Shown here piece after piece: positions 56,456 to 64,000 of a stretch of DNA of 64,000 nt. Made by a program: the position numbers and the translations under genes. Where the stretch lies: the NCBI RefSeq assembly GCF_030406325.1, contig NZ_JAUEQY010000005.1:62001-126000 (forward strand), written 5' to 3'. Position 1 is the first letter of the stretch; every line of letters begins with the position of its first letter. The notes under the pieces were generated by a model that saw only the letters and a program-made list of their open reading frames with translations, searched no databases and was not told the DNA's origin. The DNA comes from Actinomadura sp. DC4. GTDB taxonomy: Bacteria > Actinomycetota > Actinomycetes > Streptosporangiales > Streptosporangiaceae.

Positions 56456-59400
56456 TCAGAGCGCGAGCGCCTCGGCGCGGGTCATGCCCCGGCCGCGTTC
56501 GTAGGCCTCGTCGAAGGCCGTACGGCCGAGGGCGGAAAGGGCCGAGGCGGTCGTCCGGTCGATCTCCAGGCTCCACGAGTCGGGCACGCCCTGCAGTGTG
56601 TGCGCGCCGCCGAGAAGTTCGGCGGCGCGCTCGTGCTCGCCCCGGGCGGCGGCCAGCGCGGCGAAACCGTGGACGAGAGTGCCGACGAGACGGTCGATCG
56701 GCATCGTGATCATCCGGTCGAGAGCGCCCAGCGCCTTGTGATGCCATTCCTCCGCGCCGTCCAGGTCGCCGAGCTGCTCGGCCAGGCACCCCTGCTTGCT
56801 GTAGACCATCGAGGCCGACGTGCCGAAGTCCGCCCGCGCCTTTCTCGGCTCGATGATCGTCAGCGCCTTGTCCAGGTAGGACCGTGCCTCGTCGAGGTCG
56901 CCCTCGGCGCGCGCGACCTCGCTGAGCCAGATCCAGCCGCCGGCCGCGTCGCCGCGCTCGGAGATCCGCTCCGCCGCCTTCGCGCCGCGTTCCAGGAGCG
57001 CACGGGCCTTCGCGTAGTCGCCCGCCACGACGTGCGCACGACCGTTCTGAATGAGCAGGGCCGCGGTCTGGTCCGGGCTGATGCCGGCGGCGGCGTAACT
57101 CTGCGCCTCTTCGCTGGCCCGGATCGCCTCGGTCGGCCGGCCGCGTACCAGGTCGACCTCGACCATGCCGGTCAGCGCGCCGACCATCCCCCAGCGGTCG
57201 CCCACCTCGCCGAAGGCGGCGTACGCCGCCGCGGCGGCCTCCGCCGCCTGGTCGATGTCGCCCAGGCTCATCGTCAGGTACGCGCGGAAGATGTGCTGCG
57301 CCGCCCGCGTCCACGGGTGTGGATGCTCGGCGAGCCGGTCCAGCTCGTCGAAGGCGCCGTCGATGTCACCGCTGAAGATCCGGACGAGCGGCCGGCAGAT
57401 CGCCAGCGCCGGATGGGTGGAGTTCTCGGGCACCATGGCGACCGCGCCCTGGAGGGAGTCGAGGATCGTGTCGTGCTGCGGTCCTTCGTCCCGGAGCATC
57501 TCGGTGACCATCGTGGCGGTGAAGCCGCAGATCGCGTACGCGTCCTCGGCACCCGGCGGCGCCTCCCCGTCTGCGATCTTCCAGACCTCGATCGCCCACT
57601 GACCGGCCTCGGCCTCGTAGTCGAGCAGGATCCAGAACCAGGCCAGGTTGCCCACGAGGCGTATGGCGGTGTCCACGTCGCGTGTGTCGATGGCGTGCTG
57701 GAGGGCGGTGTTGCAGTTGTCGCGCTCGGCGGTCAGCCGCTCGATCCAGATGAGCTGGTCGTGGCCGCGCAGCTCCGGCTCGGCCTGCTCGGCCAGGTCG
57801 AGGAAGTACGCGGCGTGCGCGTCCCGCAGCCGCTTGTCCTCGCCGGCCTCGGCGAGCCGCTCGGTCGCGTACGCGCGCACGGTCTCCAGCAGCCGGTAGC
57901 GGACCTCGGTGTCGCCGGTGGCCATCACCAGCGACTTGTCCACGAGCGAGGCGATCACGTCGATGACGTCCTCGTCAAGGATCTCCTCCGCGCTCTCCGG
58001 CGTCGCGCCGCCGTTGAAGACCGCGAGGCGGCGCAGCACCCGCCGCTCGGCGTCGTCGAGGAGCTCCCAGCTCCAGTCGACGACCGCGCGCAGCGTCTGG
58101 TGGCGGGGCAGCGCGGTGCGGCTGCCGACGTTGAGCAGGCGGAACCGGTCGTCCAGGCGGTCGGCGACCTGGACGGGGGTGAGCGCGCGCAGCCGGGCGG
58201 CGGCGAGCTCGATGGCCAGCGGCGCGCCGTCCAGCGCCCGGCAGATGCGCACCACCGGCGCGACCGTGTCCGCGTCGAGGGCGAACCCCGGGCGTACGGC
58301 GGCGGCGCGGTCGGTGAACAGCCGCACCGAGTCATAGGAGCGGGCGCTCTCGGCGTCGGTGTCCTCGGGCGGCAGGGAGAGCGAGGGGACCGGGCAGAGC
58401 GACTCGCCGGTGATGCCGAGGGGTTCGCGGCTGGTGGCCAGCACACGGACGCCCGGCGCGGTGGTCAGCAGCCGGTCGGCCAGCGTCGCGACGGCGTCGA
58501 GCACGTGCTCGCAGTTGTCCAGGACCAGGGTCAGCCGCTTGTCGGCCAGGGCGTCGGTGAGCCGGTCCAGCGGCCGGACCATCTCCCGTGCCTCCAGGAT
58601 GCGGACCGGCTCGGGGATGCCGATCGCGACGAGCACGGCCTGGGGCACGTCGAGCGCGCCGCGTACCGGGGCGAGCGGCACGAACCACACGCCGTCCGGC
58701 GTCGCGCCCGCCATCCGGCTCGCGGCCTCGCACGCGAGCCGGGTCTTGCCGGTGCCGCCGGGGCCGGTGAGCGTGACGAGGCGGGCCGCGCCGAGGAGGT
58801 CGCGGACACGCTCGATCTCCGTGGCACGGCCGACGAAACTGGTGAGCTGCGCGGGCAGGTTGGTCCGCGGCGCGAGGGCGGGCCCCGGGGCGTCCGGCTC
58901 GCCGCGCAGGATCGACAGGTGCACCTCGGCGAGCGCGGGCGAGGGGTCGACGCCGAGGCCGTCGGCGAGCGTGCGGCGGGTCTCCTCGTACACGGTGAGC
59001 GCGTCGGCCTGCCGGCCGGCGGCGTACAGCGCCCGCATGAGCTGGCCGCGCAGCCGTTCGCGCAGCGGATGAAGGGCGGTGAGCTCCTCCAGCTCGGGGA
59101 CGAGCCGGGCCGCGCGGCCGAGCGCGATGTCGGCCTCGATCCGCTCCTCCACGGCCTCCAGGCGCAGCCCCTCCAGCCGTGCGATCGGCGCGGAGGCGAA
59201 GCCCGCCGAGGCGACGTCGGCGAGCGCCGGCCCGCGCCACAGCCCGAGCGCGTCCCGGAGCGCCGGGGCGCGGGCCGCCGGATCGCTCCCGGACCGCGCG
59301 TCGGTCACCCGCCGCTCGAACTCCACCGCGTCCACCTGGCCCGGGTCCACGGCGAGGCGATAGCCGCCCGGCCGGGACTCGACCACGTCGTGGCCGCTCA

Positions 59401-59617
59401 CGCCGCGCAGGCGTGAGACCAGCGCCTGGAGCGCGTTGGCGGCGCCTGCGGGCGGTGAGTCGCCCCACAGGTCGTCGATCAGCCGCTCGGTACTGACCGT
59501 ACGGCCCGCGTCCACGGCCAGCCGGATCAGCAGCGCGCGCAGCCGCGGACCGCTCACGTCGATGGGCCGAGCCGACCCGTCCCGTACGTCCAGGGGACCC
59601 AGAATGCCGATGCGCAC
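56456..59617 (-). CDS. AfsR/SARP-family transcriptional regulator
   Basis: Product of 1,053 residues. An OmpR-like DNA-binding domain (1-95, RLRALLIRLAVDAGRTVSTE) is followed by a bacterial transcriptional activation domain (95-240), an NB-ARC/STAND ATPase (P-loop LTGPGGTGKTRLA near residue 280, LVLDNCEHVL) and a C-terminal TPR-like helical array. Such regulators integrate signals, often for secondary metabolism; none of those genes are here. GTG start at 59617. Confidence 0.92.
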   Translation of the reverse strand: MRIGILGPLDVRDGSARPIDVSGPRLRALLIRLAVDAGRTVSTERLIDDLWGDSPPAGAANALQALVSRLRGVSGHDVVESRPGGYRLAVDPGQVDAVEFERRVTDARSGSDPAARAPALRDALGLWRGPALADVASAGFASAPIARLEGLRLEAVEERIEADIALGRAARLVPELEELTALHPLRERLRGQLMRALYAAGRQADALTVYEETRRTLADGLGVDPSPALAEVHLSILRGEPDAPGPALAPRTNLPAQLTSFVGRATEIERVRDLLGAARLVTLTGPGGTGKTRLACEAASRMAGATPDGVWFVPLAPVRGALDVPQAVLVAIGIPEPVRILEAREMVRPLDRLTDALADKRLTLVLDNCEHVLDAVATLADRLLTTAPGVRVLATSREPLGITGESLCPVPSLSLPPEDTDAESARSYDSVRLFTDRAAAVRPGFALDADTVAPVVRICRALDGAPLAIELAAARLRALTPVQVADRLDDRFRLLNVGSRTALPRHQTLRAVVDWSWELLDDAERRVLRRLAVFNGGATPESAEEILDEDVIDVIASLVDKSLVMATGDTEVRYRLLETVRAYATERLAEAGEDKRLRDAHAAYFLDLAEQAEPELRGHDQLIWIERLTAERDNCNTALQHAIDTRDVDTAIRLVGNLAWFWILLDYEAEAGQWAIEVWKIADGEAPPGAEDAYAICGFTATMVTEMLRDEGPQHDTILDSLQGAVAMVPENSTHPALAICRPLVRIFSGDIDGAFDELDRLAEHPHPWTRAAQHIFRAYLTMSLGDIDQAAEAAAAAYAAFGEVGDRWGMVGALTGMVEVDLVRGRPTEAIRASEEAQSYAAAGISPDQTAALLIQNGRAHVVAGDYAKARALLERGAKAAERISERGDAAGGWIWLSEVARAEGDLDEARSYLDKALTIIEPRKARADFGTSASMVYSKQGCLAEQLGDLDGAEEWHHKALGALDRMITMPIDRLVGTLVHGFAALAAARGEHERAAELLGGAHTLQGVPDSWSLEIDRTTASALSALGRTAFDEAYERGRGMTRAEALAL

Positions 59618-59721
59618 GCCGCCATTGTCGCAACTATCGGGTTTTCGCGTTCGGGGCGGCGTCGCGGAACTGTGGTAGATGCCACGCGGGCGAGGGAATG
59701 ATCCTTTCAGTCACCGGGCTG

Positions 59722-59736
59722 TACCCTATAGGGGTA
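59722..59736 (+). promoter_or_regulatory. CsoR-type copper operator before copZ
   Basis: TACCCTATAGGGGTA is an inverted repeat with the C-run/G-run form of CsoR operators, overlapping a possible -10 element (TATAGGGGTATAT). It lies about 37 bases before the copper chaperone ATG. No csoR gene is in the window. Confidence 0.75.
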
Positions 59737-59772
59737 TATGGTGCCGGGGTAGCCGAGCCAGAGGGAGAAGCC

Positions 59773-59982
59773 ATGATCACCACCCGCTACGCGGTCAAGG
59801 GCATGACGTGCGACCACTGTGTCTCCGCGGTCAGCAGTGAGGTCGGCCGCATCGACGGTGTGACCGGCGTCGACGTCGACCTGGCCACCGGAGCGGTCAC
59901 CGTCACCAGCGACACCGCCGTGGCCGAGACCGCCGTACGCGAGGCGGTGGACGAGGCGGGCTACGAGGTCGTGGGTTCGTAG
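59773..59982 (+). CDS. copZ: Copper chaperone CopZ
   Basis: Heavy-metal-associated domain of 69 residues with the copper-binding motif GMTCDHC near the N-terminus. It delivers Cu(I) to CopA. ATG at 59773 after GAGGGAGAAG; copA follows 20 bases later. Confidence 0.94.
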   Translation: MITTRYAVKGMTCDHCVSAVSSEVGRIDGVTGVDVDLATGAVTVTSDTAVAETAVREAVDEAGYEVVGS

Positions 59983-60002
59983 ACCAGACGAGGAGCACCA
60001 CC

Positions 60003-62135
60003 GTGACAGACGCATCGGTACGCGACGACGGCCGGGTCGAGCTGGTCATCGGCGGCATGACGTGCGCGTCGTGCGCCAACCGGGTGGAGAAACGCCTCAA
60101 CCGGCTCGACGGGGTGACCGCGACGGTCAACTACGCCACCGAGAGGGCGAGCGTACGGTTCGGCGGCGGCGTCACCCACGACGACCTGATCGCCCAGGTG
60201 GAGAAGGCCGGCTACACCGCCGCCCTGCCCGCTCCGGAGCCCGAGGGCGACGACGTCCGCCCGCTGCGCGACCGGCTGATCATCTCTGTGGTCCTGGCCG
60301 TCCCGGTCGTCGCGCTGGCGATGGTCGCGCCGCTGCGGTTCGCGTACTGGTCCTGGGTCTCACTCGTGCTGGCCGCCCCGGTCGTGCTGTGGGGCGGCCT
60401 GCCGTTCCACCGCGCGGCGTGGAAGAACCTCAAGCTGCGCACCGCGACCATGGACACCCTCGTCTCGATGGGCACTGGCGCGGCCTTCGTCTGGTCCGTG
60501 TACGCGCTGGCTCTCCGCACCGGCGGCGACATCTACCTCGAGGTCGCCTCGGGCGTCACCGTGTTCATCCTGGCCGGGCGCTACTTCGAGGCCCGCGCCA
60601 AGCGCCGCGCCGGCGCCGCCCTGCGAGCGCTTCTGGAGCTGGGCGCCAAGGAGGTCGCCGTCCTGCGCGACGGCCGCGAGGAGCGCGTCCCGGCCGACCG
60701 GCTGACCCCCGGGACGGCCTTCGTCGTACGCCCCGGCGAGAAGATCGCCACGGACGGTGTCGTCGTCGAGGGCGGCTCGGCCATCGACATGAGCCTGCTG
60801 ACCGGCGAGTCCGTACCCGCCGAGGTCGGCCCCGGCGACGCCGTGACGGGCGCGACCGTCAACGCCGGCGGTCGCATCGTCGTCCGCGCGACCAGGGTCG
60901 GCGCCGACACCCAGCTCGCCCAGATGGCCCGCCTCGTGGAGGAGGCGCAGAACGGCAAGGCCAAGGCCCAGCGCCTCGCCGACCGCGTCTCCGGGATCTT
61001 CGTGCCGATCGTCATCGCGTTGGCGCTGGCCACGCTCGGCGGCTGGCTCGCGACCGGGGCCTCCGCCGACCGCGCGTTCACCGCCGCCGTCGCGGTGCTC
61101 ATCATCGCCTGCCCGTGCGCGCTGGGCCTGGCCACGCCCACGGCGCTGCTCGTCGGCACCGGGCGCGGCGCGCAGCTCGGCATCTTGATCAGGGGTCCCG
61201 AGGCGCTGGAGTCCACCCGCACCGTCGACACGGTCGTCCTCGACAAGACCGGCACGGTGACGACCGGGCGGATGACGCTCCTCGACGTCGTCACGGACGA
61301 GGATTCCGGCGAGGCGCTCCGCCTGGCCGGCGCGCTCGAACACGCCTCCGAGCACCCGATCGGCCGCGCCATCGCGAGCCGGGCCGGCGCGGGTCTTCCC
61401 CCGGTCACCGACTTTGAGAACCTCGAAGGCCGGGGCGTACGCGGGACCGTCGAGGGCCACGCGGTGCTCGCGGGCCGCGCGTCGCTCTTCGGCGAGCTGC
61501 CCGCCGCGTTGGAGGCGGCCAGGACGGCGGCCGAGGCCGCGGGGCGTACACCGGTCGTGGCGGGCTGGGACGGCCGGGCCCGCGCCGTGCTCGTCGTCGC
61601 CGACACCGTGAAGGACACCAGCGCCCAGGCCGTGGCCGAGCTGCGCGCGCTCGGGCTGACCCCGGTCCTGCTGACCGGCGACCACGAGGCCGCGGCCCGT
61701 ACGGTCGCGGCCGAGGTCGGCATCACCGAGGTGATCGCCGGGGTGCTGCCCGCCGACAAGGTCGACGCGGTGAAGCGGCTCCAGGCCGAGGGCCGGGCGG
61801 TCGCGATGGTCGGCGACGGGGTCAACGACGCCGCCGCACTGGCCCAGGCCGACCTGGGCCTGGCCATGGGCACCGGCACGGACGTCGCCATCGAGGCCGC
61901 CGACCTGACGCTGGTCCGCGGCGACCTGCGGGCCGCCGCCGCCGCCATCCGGCTGTCCCGGCGCACGCTGGCGATCATCAAGGGCAACCTGTTCTGGGCC
62001 TTCGCCTACAACGTGGCGGCCCTGCCGCTGGCGGCGGCAGGGCTGCTCAATCCGATGATCGCGGGGGCGGCGATGGCGTTCTCGAGCGTCTTCGTGGTCA
62101 GCAACAGCCTCCGCCTGCGGCGCTTCCGCGCATAA
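60003..62135 (+). CDS. copA: Copper-exporting P1B-type ATPase CopA
   Basis: Product of 710 residues. N-terminal metal-binding domain GMTCASC (Cys21, Cys24), actuator motif LLTGESVP, the membrane metal site CPC (Cys370, Cys372), phosphorylation site DKTGT (Asp414), HP motif ASEHPIG and hinge [10 protein letters not shown]. Exports Cu(I) from the cytoplasm using ATP. GTG at 60003, same operon as copZ. Confidence 0.96.
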   Translation: MTDASVRDDGRVELVIGGMTCASCANRVEKRLNRLDGVTATVNYATERASVRFGGGVTHDDLIAQVEKAGYTAALPAPEPEGDDVRPLRDRLIISVVLAVPVVALAMVAPLRFAYWSWVSLVLAAPVVLWGGLPFHRAAWKNLKLRTATMDTLVSMGTGAAFVWSVYALALRTGGDIYLEVASGVTVFILAGRYFEARAKRRAGAALRALLELGAKEVAVLRDGREERVPADRLTPGTAFVVRPGEKIATDGVVVEGGSAIDMSLLTGESVPAEVGPGDAVTGATVNAGGRIVVRATRVGADTQLAQMARLVEEAQNGKAKAQRLADRVSGIFVPIVIALALATLGGWLATGASADRAFTAAVAVLIIACPCALGLATPTALLVGTGRGAQLGILIRGPEALESTRTVDTVVLDKTGTVTTGRMTLLDVVTDEDSGEALRLAGALEHASEHPIGRAIASRAGAGLPPVTDFENLEGRGVRGTVEGHAVLAGRASLFGELPAALEAARTAAEAAGRTPVVAGWDGRARAVLVVADTVKDTSAQAVAELRALGLTPVLLTGDHEAAARTVAAEVGITEVIAGVLPADKVDAVKRLQAEGRAVAMVGDGVNDAAALAQADLGLAMGTGTDVAIEAADLTLVRGDLRAAAAAIRLSRRTLAIIKGNLFWAFAYNVAALPLAAAGLLNPMIAGAAMAFSSVFVVSNSLRLRRFRA

Positions 62136-62153
62136 GCCGGTGGGATCGCCGCT

Positions 62154-62795
62154 CTAGGGGTTCAGCTTCGGGACGTTGTCGACCCCCCAGAGGTGATTGC
62201 AGGCAGTAAAACCGAAGTCGCTGGCCTCTTTGATAAATGCCGCGTTGGTCTGCCGGTACAGGCCGATATCGAGCGCGTATCCTTCTCCGTCGCCCACTCT
62301 GGCCCGGCCGATTGCGGCTTGGAGGAAATTGTCGGAGGCGACATAGTAGGACCTGACCGAGTTGGCCACGCCGATGTCCTTAGGGGACATGTTCGCTGGT
62401 ATCGGGACGGTGGTCCAGGCCAGTCCCATCCGCTCACGCGCAGACAGGACGTCGAGGTCGTCGGCGGCAATCGCGGCAAATACGGCGCCCACGTGTCTGG
62501 GGAATGTCGTAGCGATATAGCCTGTGCAATAGCCGTCCATTCTCTTGACGTAGTTAACCTTGGCTAAGTTATCGGGATCCTTCAAAAAATGTTTTCGCAA
62601 ATCGGTAAAAGTGCCGATTCCGAAGAAGAAGGCCGCGATCGCCAGGTAGACGGACAACCCTTCAAGAGACTTCCATGGAGACTTGTCCGCCTTGCGCTGG
62701 TCGCGCACGTACTCGGCTATGGCGTCGATCTTCTGGCTGTCGGACTCGCGCTTGCTGGTGTCCTTGGACTCGGGGGCGGTCACCGTCACCATCAT
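62154..62795 (-). CDS. Hypothetical single-span membrane protein, atypical composition
   Basis: Product of about 213 residues: hydrophilic N-terminus (APESKDTSKRESDSQKIDAI), one membrane helix (LSVYLAIAAFFFGIGTFTDL) and a soluble domain with cysteines in DGYCTGYIA and FTACNHLWG. No family recognised. Codon usage is clearly more AT-tolerant than neighbours (for example AAAAAATG and TTTGATAAATG runs), suggesting recent acquisition. Start at one of the consecutive ATGs near 62795; an extension to 62843 is possible. Confidence 0.7.
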   Translation of the reverse strand: MMVTVTAPESKDTSKRESDSQKIDAIAEYVRDQRKADKSPWKSLEGLSVYLAIAAFFFGIGTFTDLRKHFLKDPDNLAKVNYVKRMDGYCTGYIATTFPRHVGAVFAAIAADDLDVLSARERMGLAWTTVPIPANMSPKDIGVANSVRSYYVASDNFLQAAIGRARVGDGEGYALDIGLYRQTNAAFIKEASDFGFTACNHLWGVDNVPKLNP

Positions 62796-62873
62796 GGCGC
62801 CCCTGCCCCACCGTCTCCAGATGTACATCAAGGGATCGGGCAAGCCGCCACCTGCCCGTCCCCACGTGCGGGT

Positions 62874-63086
62874 CTACTGCCAGCGGAGAATCGACGGGGC
62901 GCTGGTCGTGCCGCGCGTTCCGAGGGCCATGCCCGAGTGGTTCGGGCCGAACGGGTCGCCCGCGAACGGCACTGACGTCAGGATGTCGAAGTGGGCGTGG
63001 CTGACGTTGTAGAAGCCGCCGACGGTGATGGTGGACGCCGCGACACCCGTGACGGCCCGTTTGACGAAGGCGGACCCAACGCTCAC
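62874..63086 (-). CDS. Small hypothetical protein
   Basis: A GTG at 63086 gives 70 residues (MSVGSAFVKRAVTGVAASTI, then VGGFYNVSHAHFDILTSVPF). It has one weakly hydrophobic segment and no family I recognise. GGAAGAAG lies upstream. It could be co-transcribed with the gene at 62154-62795. Confidence 0.45.
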   Translation of the reverse strand: MSVGSAFVKRAVTGVAASTITVGGFYNVSHAHFDILTSVPFAGDPFGPNHSGMALGTRGTTSAPSILRWQ

Positions 63087-63197
63087 AAGGCTTCTTCCTT
63101 CTGTATCGCGCCGAGCCCGCTGAGCGTTCCTTTGGCGCACGGAATCACGGACCCGGCATCCCTGGCACGCCTCCGGCCGCGTCCAGGGATCAATGCG

Positions 63198-63968
63198 CTA
63201 GGCCGTACGGCGGCGGAAGAAAACCGCCGCGAGCGCGATCGAGCCGACGAGGATGCCGCCGCACCAGGTCAGGGCGAGCCAGGCGCTGTCGCCGATCGGC
63301 TGGTCCAGGAGCAGGCCGCGGACCGTCTCGATGACCGGGGTGACCGGCTGGTCGCGGGCGAAGCCGTGCAGCCAGGAGGGCATCGTGTCGATCGGGACGA
63401 ACGCGCTGCTCGCGTACGGCACGAACATCACGAAGAAGGAGAACCCGCCCGCGGCCTCGGGCGTCTTGGCGAGCACGCCGAACGCCGCGGCCAGCCAGGA
63501 GATCGCGAGGACGAACGCGAGCAGGACACCGATCGCGGCCAGCCACTGCACCGCTCCCGCGTGCGGGCGGAACCCGATGAGGAACGCCACCCCGAACACC
63601 ACGACGGTCGAGGCCAGGTTGCGCACGGCGCTGGAGGCCACGTGCCCGCTCAGGACGGCCGTCCCGCTGATGTTCATCGAGCGGAACCGGTCGATGATGC
63701 CGCCGGCCAGGTCGTTGCAGACGCTGACCGCCGTCGTCGCCGACCCGAAGCCGGCGCACAGGAGGAGCACGCCCGGCACGACGTACGTGACGTACTTCGT
63801 GCCGGTCTGGATCGCGCCGCCGAACAGGTAGACGAAGACGAGCATCAGCATGATCGGCAGCATCAGCGACATCAGTAGCGCGTCGATCTGCCGGCGGGTG
63901 AGCCGGAGCGATCGGCCGGTCATGGTGAGGGCGTCGGTGAGGGGACGGATCGCGGCGAGCTCAGACAT
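63198..63968 (-). CDS. ABC-2 type exporter permease
   Basis: Product of 256 residues with six membrane helices and the DrrB-like loop CNDLAGGIIDRFRSMNISGT. Start overlaps the end of an upstream gene cut by the window edge. A second drug-exporter permease, distinct from the one at 55648. Confidence 0.9.
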   Translation of the reverse strand: MSELAAIRPLTDALTMTGRSLRLTRRQIDALLMSLMLPIMLMLVFVYLFGGAIQTGTKYVTYVVPGVLLLCAGFGSATTAVSVCNDLAGGIIDRFRSMNISGTAVLSGHVASSAVRNLASTVVVFGVAFLIGFRPHAGAVQWLAAIGVLLAFVLAISWLAAAFGVLAKTPEAAGGFSFFVMFVPYASSAFVPIDTMPSWLHGFARDQPVTPVIETVRGLLLDQPIGDSAWLALTWCGGILVGSIALAAVFFRRRTA

Positions 63969-64000
63969 CGGTGGTCTCCGGTACGGGTCGGGCGGCCTGG
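63961..64000 (-). CDS. End of an upstream gene, probably the ABC ATPase (partial)
   Basis: Read leftward from the window edge the frame gives QAARPVPETTDV and stops at 63961-63963, overlapping the permease start by 8 bases. This is where the partner ATPase of such exporters ends. Only 12 residues are visible, so identity is inferred from context. Confidence 0.45.
   Translation of the reverse strand, partial: QAARPVPETTDV

Overview
The window is an origin-of-replication region from a high-GC actinobacterium. The order murJ, sigM and its anti-sigma gene, trxB-trxA, GNAT, parB-parA, rsmG, jag, yidC, yidD, rnpA, rpmH, dnaA, dnaN, gnd, recF, DUF721, gyrB, gyrA, DUF3566, tRNA-Ile is the canonical core-chromosome order of Streptomyces-type filamentous actinomycetes. 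Frequent GTG/TTG starts, very high GC, DLW-39, DUF5324, DUF5919 and F420-type proteins agree. Streptosporangiales (for example Thermomonosporaceae) is my best guess, by inference only.

Left arm (1-17969): end of a DUF6049 gene, murJ, a degenerate kinase with a discoidin-like domain, sigM with its anti-sigma gene, and trxB-trxA behind a SigR-like promoter. A gene-free block of about 4 kb (8037-12020) follows. It holds four perfect 14-bp parS sites, one near-match, three tandem arrays, a three-copy dispersed repeat and a decayed short-chain dehydrogenase. Then come the leftward parB, parA (with a fifth parS inside its coding sequence), rsmG, jag, yidC, yidD, rnpA and rpmH. oriC is the dnaA-dnaN interval (19984-20421), with more than a dozen DnaA-box-like sites and an AT-richer stretch.

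Right arm core (18280-30465): dnaA, dnaN, gnd, recF, DUF721, gyrB, gyrA, DUF3566 and tRNA-Ile(GAT), all rightward. A second cluster of DnaA boxes, including a perfect 22-bp palindrome, lies at 31170-31266 in front of the conserved small gene DLW-39.

Accessory right arm (30.5-64 kb): short modules with their own regulators. These are an ECF sigma factor with SnoaL domain plus an F420-type oxidoreductase; a divergent MFS/TetR pair; a GNAT remnant and tRNA-Ala(TGC) on the minus strand; a YbaB-like/ESX-like/WXG100-like cassette; an ArsR operon with a SRPBCC-RibD fusion; PAC2; a DUF5919-inositol phosphatase pair; a divergent AKR/TetR pair; rhomboid and cyclophilin; an acyltransferase; a carboxylesterase lipoprotein; a NarL-type two-component system divergent from a DrrAB-like ABC transporter; a 1,053-residue AfsR/SARP regulator; a copper module (CsoR-type box, CopZ, CopA); two unknown small genes, one with atypical composition; and the permease of another ABC-2 exporter cut by the window end.
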